From NCBI GenBank assembly GCA_004296815.1, contig SCVT01000026.1, positions 1 to 5,051 of the forward strand: DNA of 5,051 nt, given 5' to 3'. A program made the position numbers and the translations under genes. Origin of the DNA: Reyranella sp. (GTDB lineage Bacteria > Pseudomonadota > Alphaproteobacteria > Reyranellales > Reyranellaceae). This document shows, one piece after another, positions 1-5,051 of the stretch; position 1 is the stretch's first letter; each line of letters begins with the position of its first letter. Below the pieces are notes generated by a model that saw only the letters and a list, made by a program, of their open reading frames with translations, made no database searches and had not been told where the DNA came from.

Positions 1-30
1 GGTGGCGCGGCGGGACAAACGGCGGTTCAC
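1..30 (-). CDS. N-terminus of a probable divergent gene, partial
   Basis: On the minus strand a GTG codon (30 to 28) opens a frame that runs to the window edge and reads MNRRLSRRAT. It is preceded by GGGAGG (41 to 36) with a 5-base spacer, the same SD-to-start distance as the gene transcribed the other way. An ATG two bases upstream is followed at once by TGA, so GTG is the only usable start here. The arginine-rich N-terminus would suit a signal peptide or membrane protein n-region, but ten residues cannot show a function. The call rests only on the ribosome-binding site and the open frame. It would make 31-196 a divergent intergenic region. Confidence 0.45.
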   Translation of the reverse strand, partial: MNRRLSRRAT

Positions 31-35
31 ATTTT

Positions 36-41
36 CCTCCC
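36..41 (-). promoter_or_regulatory. Ribosome binding site of the divergent gene
   Basis: The minus strand reads GGGAGG, then AAAAT, then the GTG start. The strong purine block at 5 bases is the main reason to believe the divergent gene is real. Confidence 0.45.
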
Positions 42-129
42 AAACTTCAGGTTCGTTGCAGGCTGCCTAACATGGCCGCGCTGGCAAATCCGCCACAATT
101 CCCGTATCTATTCGCCGTGCGGTTGCCCC

Positions 130-157
130 CGAATCGCCGGGCTTTTCCGGCGGTTCG
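130..157 (+). promoter_or_regulatory. Hairpin in the leader of the PIMT-like gene
   Basis: Arms 130-140 and 147-157 pair over 11 positions, with one G-U wobble (134 with 153), around the 6-base loop GCTTTT. The right arm ends 27 bases before the ribosome binding site at 185. No T-run follows, so it is not a standard terminator. It could be a 5' UTR structure, an operator-like inverted repeat or chance in GC-rich DNA. I found no convincing -35/-10 pair on either strand of 31-196. The nearest on the plus strand, CTGGCA at 81 and TATCTA at 105, is too poor a match to call. Confidence 0.35.
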
Positions 158-184
158 CGCCCTCTCTCACATGGGGTCCGCGCC

Positions 185-191
185 AAGGAGG
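185..191 (+). promoter_or_regulatory. Ribosome binding site deciding a TTG start
   Basis: AAGGAGG lies 5 bases upstream of TTG at 197. It is close to a perfect anti-16S match and fixes the rare TTG start. The resulting protein begins exactly at a twin-arginine signal peptide, which independently supports the choice. Confidence 0.85.
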
Positions 192-196
192 ATATC

Positions 197-1069
197 TTGA
201 AGAGGCGCACTTTCGTCTCCGGCTCGGTCGCGCTCGCTGCCGCCGGCACTCTGGCCGCCCCGGCCTTCGCCGCGACCATCAAGCCGTACAGCTGGGATCT
301 CAACCCGCCGACCGACACGCGCGACAATTTCATCGCCTGGGGCAAGGCCCGCGGCGAGGATCCGGTGTTCCTCGGCCAGCGCTGGGACCGCTTCCAGGCC
401 CTCCTGAAGAACAAGGACATCTGGGGTGCGCCCACCATCCGCGCCTTCCTGCTCACCCCGCGTGAGGAGTTCGCCTCGGTCAATCCGGCGATCTACAAGC
501 GCGCCTACGAGCACAACTTCCTCGACATCGGCTACGGCGTGACCATGTCCGGCCCGCATCTGCAGGGCCGCATGACCAACGTCCTCGACATCAAGCGCGG
601 CGAGAAGGTGCTCGAGATCGGCACCGGCTCGGGCGTGCAGGCGGCCTATCTCGCCAACCTCACCGAGAACACCTACACGATCGAGATCATCACGCCGCTC
701 GCCCAGCGCACCCGCGCGCTGTACGACAAGCTGATCGACAAGGGCTACACCGAGTTCAAGCACATCAAGACCAAGAACTCGGACGGCTACTACGGCTGGG
801 CCGATGCCGGCCCGTTCGACAAGATCATCGTGACCTGCGGCATCGACCACGTGCCGCCGCCGCTGCTGCAGCAGCTCAAGGCCGGCGGCATGATGGTGAT
901 CCCGGTCGGCCCGCCGGGCGCGCAGCGCGTGCTCAAGGTGACCAAGACCCAGGGCGCCGACGGCTCCATCACCACGAGCCGCGAGGACATCTACGGCGGC
1001 AAGATCGTGCCGTTCGTGCCCTTCACCAAGCTCGAAGGCGACAAGATCGTCGGCACGCACAACCGCTGA
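197..1069 (+). CDS. Tat-exported protein-L-isoaspartate O-methyltransferase-like protein
   Basis: The 290-residue product resembles PIMT, which uses SAM to methylate isoaspartyl residues in damaged proteins. Residues 1-25 form an export signal: twin arginine at 3-4 in KRRTFV, an Ala-rich core, and a likely cut after AFA (23-25). Residues 26-73 are an extension I do not recognise. The PIMT core follows: TPREEF (87-92), the substrate loop GYGVTMSGP (112-120, usually GQTISQP, with T116 and S118 kept), SAM motif I VLEIGTGSG (138-146), acidic E163 after the second strand (YTIEI), NSDGYYG (194-200), PFDKIIVT (206-213) and GGMMVIPVG (230-238). All SAM-contacting motifs look intact, so catalysis is plausible. 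PIMTs are normally cytosolic and near 210 residues, so the export signal and extension are unusual. The TTG start is set by the ribosome binding site. The isoaspartyl substrate is inferred from family; another acceptor is possible. Confidence 0.88.
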   Translation: MKRRTFVSGSVALAAAGTLAAPAFAATIKPYSWDLNPPTDTRDNFIAWGKARGEDPVFLGQRWDRFQALLKNKDIWGAPTIRAFLLTPREEFASVNPAIYKRAYEHNFLDIGYGVTMSGPHLQGRMTNVLDIKRGEKVLEIGTGSGVQAAYLANLTENTYTIEIITPLAQRTRALYDKLIDKGYTEFKHIKTKNSDGYYGWADAGPFDKIIVTCGIDHVPPPLLQQLKAGGMMVIPVGPPGAQRVLKVTKTQGADGSITTSREDIYGGKIVPFVPFTKLEGDKIVGTHNR

Positions 1070-1084
1070 CATGACGTGATCGAG

Positions 1085-1111
1085 GGGCCGCGCGCACCCG
1101 GCGCGCGGCCC
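1085..1111 (+). terminator. GC-rich hairpin after the PIMT-like gene, possible terminator
   Basis: An 11-base perfect inverted repeat (1085-1095 with 1101-1111) encloses the 5-base loop ACCCG, starting 15 bases after the TGA stop. Every pair in the stem is G-C. The sequence after it is GTCTCGG, with no T-tract, so a classical intrinsic terminator is not shown. It may instead attenuate readthrough or protect the 3' end of the upstream message. Its place between two same-strand genes makes it the main argument for separate transcription of the PIMT-like gene and the downstream operon. Confidence 0.45.
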
Positions 1112-1131
1112 GTCTCGGCCGCACCGGCGGC

Positions 1132-1180
1132 CCAACAATGAACGCGCCCCTCTAGAGATCGCACAAAGCGGTCCAACAAT
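1132..1180 (+). repeat. Short direct repeat CCAACAAT upstream of the membrane protein gene
   Basis: CCAACAAT occurs at 1132-1139 and again at 1173-1180, 41 bases apart start to start (about four helical turns). The match extends loosely on the right (GAACG versus AACG). Two A-rich octamers in very GC-rich DNA, just before the start codon, could be a regulator site. Eight bases is short enough for chance. The stretch also holds TCTAGA at 1151-1156. No clear promoter hexamers were found. Confidence 0.25.
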
Positions 1181-1186
1181 AACGAC

Positions 1187-1190
1187 GGAG
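1187..1190 (+). promoter_or_regulatory. Ribosome binding site for a TTG start
   Basis: GGAG lies 7 bases before TTG at 1198. The frame is closed upstream by TAA at 1180-1182, and no ATG or GTG lies between that stop and the TTG. TTG is therefore the first possible start in the frame. Confidence 0.75.
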
Positions 1191-1197
1191 ATACCCC

Positions 1198-3870
1198 TTG
1201 GCCGTCACGGTCGATCTCGATCATCGCCCGCCACTTTCCTTTTATCTGTCCGTAGGCCTGGTCGCCGGCAGCATCATCGCGCTGCAGATCGGCATCATGC
1301 GTGTCTTCTCCGTCGGGAGCTGGGCGCATTTCGGCTCGCTGGTGGTGAGCCTCGCGATGTTCGGCTTCGGCCTCACCAGCGCGGTGATGTGCGTCGGCAA
1401 GGGCTGGTTCGAGCGTCACTGGGAAGGCTCGATCAAGTGGGCGCTGCTGGCCTTCGGGCCGCTGATGGTCGTGTGCAACCTCGCCGCCCAGCAGGTGCCG
1501 TTCAACGCGATCTTCCTGATCTCCGACCCGATGCAGAAGTGGCGTCTGTTCGCCAACTTCGTGCTCTACTTCCTGCCGTTCCTCGCGGGCGCGCTCTATC
1601 TCGGCGTGGTGTTCCTGAAGGCGCAGAAGACCTTCAACCGCGTCTACTTCGCCGATCTCGTGGGCTCGGGTCTGTGTGGCCTCACGGTCCTGCTCGCCAT
1701 GTATTTCTGGCGGCCCGACGATCTCATCATGGCGCCGCTGCTGCTGTGGCTGGCCGGTGGCGTGCTGTGGTTCGTGGCGGTCGGCGATCGCCGCGGCATC
1801 GGCGCCATCGTGGTCGCCGCCATCCTGTCGGCCGCCGTGCACTACGTGGCGCCTTCGGTGCTCGGCATCCCCAAGCTCGCCGTGTCGGACTACAAGGGCG
1901 TCTCCTACGCCCGCAAGTTCCCCGACAACCAGCGCGTCTACGAGCGCGCCTCGCCGTTCGGCTATCTCGAGGTCTATTCGAGCTCCTACCTGCACTTCGC
2001 GCCGGGCCTCAGCGACAACGCGGCCTTCAACCTGCCGAAGATGCCGTCCAACGCCTATCTCGGCCTCTACATCGATTCCGAAGGCCCGTCGGGCATCATC
2101 AAGGACCTGCCGGCGGAGGAGACCGCGTACTTCCGCTTCCTGCCGATGTACTACCCCTATCTCCTCAAGAAGGACCCGACGACGTTCGTGGTCCAGTTCG
2201 GCGGCGGCATCTCGACGGCGGTGGCGCTGAAGTCGGGCTCGGAGAAGGTGACGGTCGCCGAGGGCAACCCGGCAGTCCTGACGGCCTTCCGCGAAGACAA
2301 GCACCTGCGCGACTTCACCGGCGACGTGCTGAACAACCCCAAGGTCACCGTCATCGACTATGACGGCCGCCTCTACGTCGCCCACACCAAGAACCGCTAC
2401 GACATCGTCGACCTGTCGCTCGCGGACTCGGCCGGCCTCTCGAGCCCCGGCGGCTTCTCGATCGTGGAGAAGTACTCCTACTCGCGCGAGGCGATGGAAG
2501 CCTACATGCGGGCGCTGAAGCCCAGCGGCATCCTCTCGGTCACGCTGTGGAACAAGGAGGAGCCGCCCAAGTCGGTCCTCAAGCTCTACGCGACGATGGT
2601 CGCGGCGGCGCGCCAGATCGACGGCGGCAAGGACATCGCCCAGAAGTTCTACGTCGTCTCGTCCTACCTCTCGACCGCGACCGTGCTCTACAAGCGCGAC
2701 GGTTTCACCGCCGACGAGATCGCCAAGCTCAACGCGCATACGAAGGCCATGTCCTTCGACGCGATCTACTATCCCGGCCTCAAGGTCGACACGTCCGAGC
2801 TGCAGCAGATCCTGACGGATTATCGTGAGCAGTTCTTCGGTGCGCCCTCCGATCCGACCGCGCCGTCGGACAAGGAGCCCAACGACAAGCCGCCGCCCGG
2901 CGCCCCCGGCAGCGAGACCACGCAGGTCAAGGAAGGCGACGCCCCACCGGCGCCGCGCGTGCCCGCGACCGTGCTCGGCCGTCTCGCCTGGCACTACCTG
3001 ATCGAGGGCGGCTGGCAGAAGGTCGCCGACGAGTACGTCTTCGACACGCGCATCCTGACCAACCACCAGCCGTACTTCGCCGCCTACATCAAGGTGCCGG
3101 ACCTGCTGAAGTTCACCGACCGGCTCGAGACGGTGCAGGACGAGTGGGGCTACCTGCTGCTGTGGGCGACCTTGGGCATCGCCACGGTCTTTGCGCTGAC
3201 CCTCGTGCTGTTCCCCGTCGTCTTCGGCTGGCGCACGATCTTCAGCCACTATCCCGGCAAGGCCGGGACGATGCTCTATTTCCTCTGCCTCGGCCTCGGC
3301 TACATCATCGTCGAGGTGGGCATGATCTCCCACTTCATCCTGGCGCTCTCCAATGCCACGGTCTCGGCCTCGGTGCTGATCACCGGCATGCTGGTCTTCT
3401 CCGGCATCGGCAGCTTCTTCTCCGAGCGCTATCTCGACCGCGCGCGCAGCTTCATGCCGAAGGTGTTCCTGGCGATCTTCGTGATCCTGGCGACCTACGC
3501 CTTCACCATCGACTACGCGCTCGACTGGATCGGCACGCTGCCCTATGCGCTCCGCATCCTGCTCTGCCTGCTGATCGTCCTGCCGCCGGCCTTCCTCATG
3601 GGCTTCCCCATGCCGACGGCGATGACGATGCTCGGCCGCCTGGGCAAGGACCACATGTTCCTGTGGGCCTGGGGCATCAACGGCTGCTTCTCGGTGATCG
3701 GCGCTGCCCTGGTGCCGATCGTGGCGACGAGCTTCGGCCTGCCGGCCGTCGTGCTGGTCGGCGCCTTCGCCTACCTCGTGGCGATGCCCGCCTTCTTCTC
3801 CGTGATCAAGCCGCTGCCCCAGTTTGCGGGAGTCGGGCGGCCCCTCGGAACGGGACAAGCCACCGCGTGA
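1198..3870 (+). CDS. Polytopic membrane protein with a central spermidine-synthase-like domain
   Basis: This 890-residue product matches the layout of long fused membrane/spermidine-synthase-like proteins of unknown role. Helices lie near 14-36, 45-66, 82-100, 117-140, 149-170, 176-195 and 201-217. A soluble part (about 218-650) follows, then helices near 652-677, 690-717, 722-741, 756-775, 787-812, 820-846 and 848-869. The soluble part has a beta lead-in (FGYLEVYSSSYLHFAPGLS, 254-272), a SAM-fold motif I VQFGGGIS (332-339), acidic E355, DYDGR (387-391) and YDIVDLSLADSAG (401-413). PYFAAY (625-630) is a family-like end. A Pro/Asp/Lys-rich linker spans 549-590. The usual GGG[DE]G and DSSDP motifs of true spermidine synthases are altered, so polyamine synthesis is doubtful. 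Positively charged loops (67-81, 141-148, 678-688, 742-755, 813-817) place the central domain outside the cytoplasm. It is the first gene of a tightly overlapped set. Confidence 0.85.
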   Translation: MAVTVDLDHRPPLSFYLSVGLVAGSIIALQIGIMRVFSVGSWAHFGSLVVSLAMFGFGLTSAVMCVGKGWFERHWEGSIKWALLAFGPLMVVCNLAAQQVPFNAIFLISDPMQKWRLFANFVLYFLPFLAGALYLGVVFLKAQKTFNRVYFADLVGSGLCGLTVLLAMYFWRPDDLIMAPLLLWLAGGVLWFVAVGDRRGIGAIVVAAILSAAVHYVAPSVLGIPKLAVSDYKGVSYARKFPDNQRVYERASPFGYLEVYSSSYLHFAPGLSDNAAFNLPKMPSNAYLGLYIDSEGPSGIIKDLPAEETAYFRFLPMYYPYLLKKDPTTFVVQFGGGISTAVALKSGSEKVTVAEGNPAVLTAFREDKHLRDFTGDVLNNPKVTVIDYDGRLYVAHTKNRYDIVDLSLADSAGLSSPGGFSIVEKYSYSREAMEAYMRALKPSGILSVTLWNKEEPPKSVLKLYATMVAAARQIDGGKDIAQKFYVVSSYLSTATVLYKRDGFTADEIAKLNAHTKAMSFDAIYYPGLKVDTSELQQILTDYREQFFGAPSDPTAPSDKEPNDKPPPGAPGSETTQVKEGDAPPAPRVPATVLGRLAWHYLIEGGWQKVADEYVFDTRILTNHQPYFAAYIKVPDLLKFTDRLETVQDEWGYLLLWATLGIATVFALTLVLFPVVFGWRTIFSHYPGKAGTMLYFLCLGLGYIIVEVGMISHFILALSNATVSASVLITGMLVFSGIGSFFSERYLDRARSFMPKVFLAIFVILATYAFTIDYALDWIGTLPYALRILLCLLIVLPPAFLMGFPMPTAMTMLGRLGKDHMFLWAWGINGCFSVIGAALVPIVATSFGLPAVVLVGAFAYLVAMPAFFSVIKPLPQFAGVGRPLGTGQATA

Positions 3871-4898
3871 AGCGGCGGGCGCTGCTGCTGGGGGCTGCCT
3901 TGCTGATACCGACCGCCGCGCACGCCCAGCCTAAGAAGCCCGCCAAGCGCCAGGCGGCGAAGCCCAAGGCTCCCGCGACGCCCGTCGCGGCGGCGCCGGC
4001 CGGGCTCAAGGAGGCGAAGACGCAGCTCGTCGCCTTCGACGCCTCGCCGTTCCCCTATCGCGGCTTCATCCCGGACACCAACAAGCAGTTCCTCGACAAG
4101 CGCGACGGCGCGAGACGCGGCCATTCGAACAGCCGGGGCGACGTCTTCTGGGAGGACCAGGCCTACAGCGACCGTCGCTCGCTGCTCTACCTGCCGCAGG
4201 GATTCGATCCCGCGAAGCCGGTGCTGATCGTGCTCTATCTCCACGGCAATGGTGCCACGCTGGAGCGCGACGTCGCCGTGCGCCAGGCCGTGCCACGGCA
4301 GATCGCGGAGTCGGGCCAGAACATCGCGCTCGTGGCACCGCAGTTCGCGGTCGATGCCGCCGATTCCAGTGCCGGCAATTTCTGGCGCGGCGGCCACTTC
4401 GCGAAATATCTCGACGAGGCGGCGGAGCGGCTGATGCGGCTCTACGGCAAGCGCGAGGCCGGCCGCGGCTTCAACCTCGCCTCGGTGGTGATCGTGGCCT
4501 ATAGCGGCGGCTATCTGCCGACCGCCTATGCGCTGGAACGCGGCGGCGCCAACCATCGCGTGAAGGGCGTGATCCTGATGGACGCCCTCTACGGCGACGA
4601 ACCGAAGATCGCGACCTGGTTCGCCGCGCGCCGCAGCCAGGCCTTCCTGCTCAGCGCCTACACCGACTCCACGAAGGACGAGAACGCGACCCTGCAGGGC
4701 CTGCTGGCCAGGCGCCGCATCTCCTTTTCCCGCAGCCTGCCGCGCAGCCTGTCGGCCGGCACGGCAGCCTTCGTGGCCACGGGCGGCCTCGACATGCATG
4801 GCGATTTTGTTACGCGCGCATGGGCGTCAGACCCGCTGAAGCAGGCGCTCGCCCTGATTCCCGGTTACGCCCTGGCTCATGCTAAGAAGGGGGCATGA
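3867..4898 (+). CDS. Secreted alpha/beta-hydrolase-fold protein
   Basis: The start is the GTG at 3867 inside GTGA, overlapping the previous stop by 4 bases. The frame is open far upstream, but only this start gives a signal peptide: KRR at 2-4, a Leu/Ala core and a likely cut after AHA (18-20). No strong ribosome binding site is visible, so translational coupling is likely. A Lys/Pro/Ala-rich linker (about 21-48) precedes the 343-residue protein's hydrolase fold. Visible landmarks are strand plus oxyanion turn VLYLHGNGA (to 130), a nucleophile-elbow candidate AYSGGY (211-216, Ser213), MDALYGD (238-244, Asp239 a candidate acid) and LDMHGDF (308-314, His311 a candidate base). The elbow has Ala in place of the first Gly of G-x-S-x-G. 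Substrate is unknown; an esterase, peptidase or carbohydrate-ester role would all fit. A periplasmic location is predicted. Confidence 0.75.
   Translation: MKRRALLLGAALLIPTAAHAQPKKPAKRQAAKPKAPATPVAAAPAGLKEAKTQLVAFDASPFPYRGFIPDTNKQFLDKRDGARRGHSNSRGDVFWEDQAYSDRRSLLYLPQGFDPAKPVLIVLYLHGNGATLERDVAVRQAVPRQIAESGQNIALVAPQFAVDAADSSAGNFWRGGHFAKYLDEAAERLMRLYGKREAGRGFNLASVVIVAYSGGYLPTAYALERGGANHRVKGVILMDALYGDEPKIATWFAARRSQAFLLSAYTDSTKDENATLQGLLARRRISFSRSLPRSLSAGTAAFVATGGLDMHGDFVTRAWASDPLKQALALIPGYALAHAKKGA
4887..4893 (+). promoter_or_regulatory. Ribosome binding site of the HD-domain gene
   Basis: AAGGGGG ends one base before ATG at 4895, giving a purine block about 4 bases upstream if AAGG is the core. 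It lies inside the last codons of the hydrolase gene and supports the ATGA overlap start. Confidence 0.6.
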
Positions 4899-5051
4899 GC
4901 GACCCTCTTCGCCAGGAGCTCCTGGACATCTTCGTCGGCCGCGCCACGAAGCGCTACGGCCTCTCCGAGATCAACCAGCTCCAGCATGCGCTGCAGGCCG
5001 CGGCGCTCGCCGAGGCCGACGGCGCGCCGCCCGCGACGGTGCTCGCCTCGC
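4895..5051 (+). CDS. HD-domain protein, PhnZ-like family, N-terminus only
   Basis: The ATG sits in ATGA, overlapping the previous stop by 4 bases, and 52 codons are seen before the window ends. The start reads MSDPLRQELLDIFVGRATKR, followed by YGLSEINQLQHALQAA (21-36) and ALAEADGAPPATVLAS. This Y-x9-H-A-L-Q pattern and the following Ala-rich helix match the N-terminus of HD-fold proteins linked to phosphonate operons and of the di-iron oxygenase PhnZ, where the equivalent His is an iron ligand. From memory of PhnZ, a tyrosine gate and a glutamate precede that His. Here the Tyr (21) aligns, but Glu25 is displaced by one position. The HD motif and remaining metal ligands lie beyond the window, so oxygenase versus phosphohydrolase cannot be decided. 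No signal peptide is seen, so it should be cytoplasmic, unlike its neighbours. Confidence 0.7.
   Translation, partial: MSDPLRQELLDIFVGRATKRYGLSEINQLQHALQAAALAEADGAPPATVLAS

Noticed and set aside
72..200. A 42-codon plus-strand frame ending in TTGA over the gene 1 start, as a possible leader peptide
   Set aside because: The ATG at 72 has no ribosome binding site, and the peptide has no signal or attenuator-like codon run. The TTGA overlap is noted but unsupported.
167..1138. A 323-codon minus-strand frame opposite the PIMT-like gene
   Set aside because: Composition is typical of an antisense shadow in GC-rich DNA, while the plus strand has a full PIMT motif series and a strong ribosome binding site.
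1138..1155. A five-codon plus-strand frame (MNAPL) before the membrane protein gene
   Set aside because: No ribosome binding site precedes it, and it is too short to distinguish from chance.
991..3858. A 955-codon open frame on the minus strand, antisense to the membrane protein gene
   Set aside because: Its translation is a monotonous Arg/His/Asp/Glu/Gly mix with no domain, and it mirrors the third-position G/C bias of the gene opposite. The plus-strand frame has clear helices and family motifs.
3144..3866. Upstream extension of the hydrolase frame into the membrane protein gene
   Set aside because: The extension reads as low-complexity Arg/His/Leu/Pro in the wrong frame of gene 2. The GTG at 3867 begins exactly at a signal peptide and gives the usual 4-base overlap.
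3771..4799. A 342-codon minus-strand frame opposite the hydrolase gene
   Set aside because: Antisense shadow; no recognisable motif, and it conflicts with a coupled plus-strand gene.
1..5051. CRISPR array, tRNA, rRNA, insertion sequence or attachment site
   Set aside because: I saw no spaced direct repeats of CRISPR length, no cloverleaf, no transposase and no paired terminal inverted repeats. Coding density and base composition look uniform.

Overview
The window is GC-rich throughout (roughly two thirds G+C by eye). Its coding strand is strongly biased to G/C at third positions, and it contains compact 4-base gene overlaps, TTG/GTG starts and a twin-arginine signal. This suggests a proteobacterium, most likely an alphaproteobacterium. 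That placement is inferred from style only; no rRNA or marker gene is present, so I do not name a genus.

Layout, left to right. Positions 1-30 hold the first ten codons of a probable divergent gene on the minus strand. A 166-base intergenic region (31-196) follows, with a strong hairpin and no promoter I can name. Gene 1 (197-1069, +) is a protein-L-isoaspartate O-methyltransferase (PIMT)-like enzyme with a Tat-type signal peptide. A 128-base spacer (1070-1197) carries a GC-rich hairpin with no T-tract and a short direct repeat. Gene 2 (1198-3870, +) is an 890-residue polytopic membrane protein. A spermidine-synthase-like (Rossmann, SAM-fold) domain sits between two blocks of about seven transmembrane helices each. 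Gene 3 (3867-4898, +) is a secreted alpha/beta-hydrolase-fold protein, overlapping gene 2 by 4 bases (GTGA). Gene 4 (4895 to the window edge, +) starts in another 4-base overlap (ATGA). It is the N-terminus of an HD-domain protein resembling the PhnZ / phosphonate-operon HD family.

Genes 2-3-4 are almost certainly translationally coupled. Gene 1 has the same orientation and may be transcribed with them or separately. By the positive-inside rule, the central domain of gene 2 falls on the periplasmic side. Gene 1 has a Tat signal and gene 3 has a signal peptide. The cluster therefore places two SAM-methyltransferase-fold proteins and one hydrolase outside the cytoplasm, where free SAM is not known to be available. 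That shared localisation is the most unusual feature of the window. A periplasmic protein- or envelope-modifying system is an inference, not something the sequence proves.
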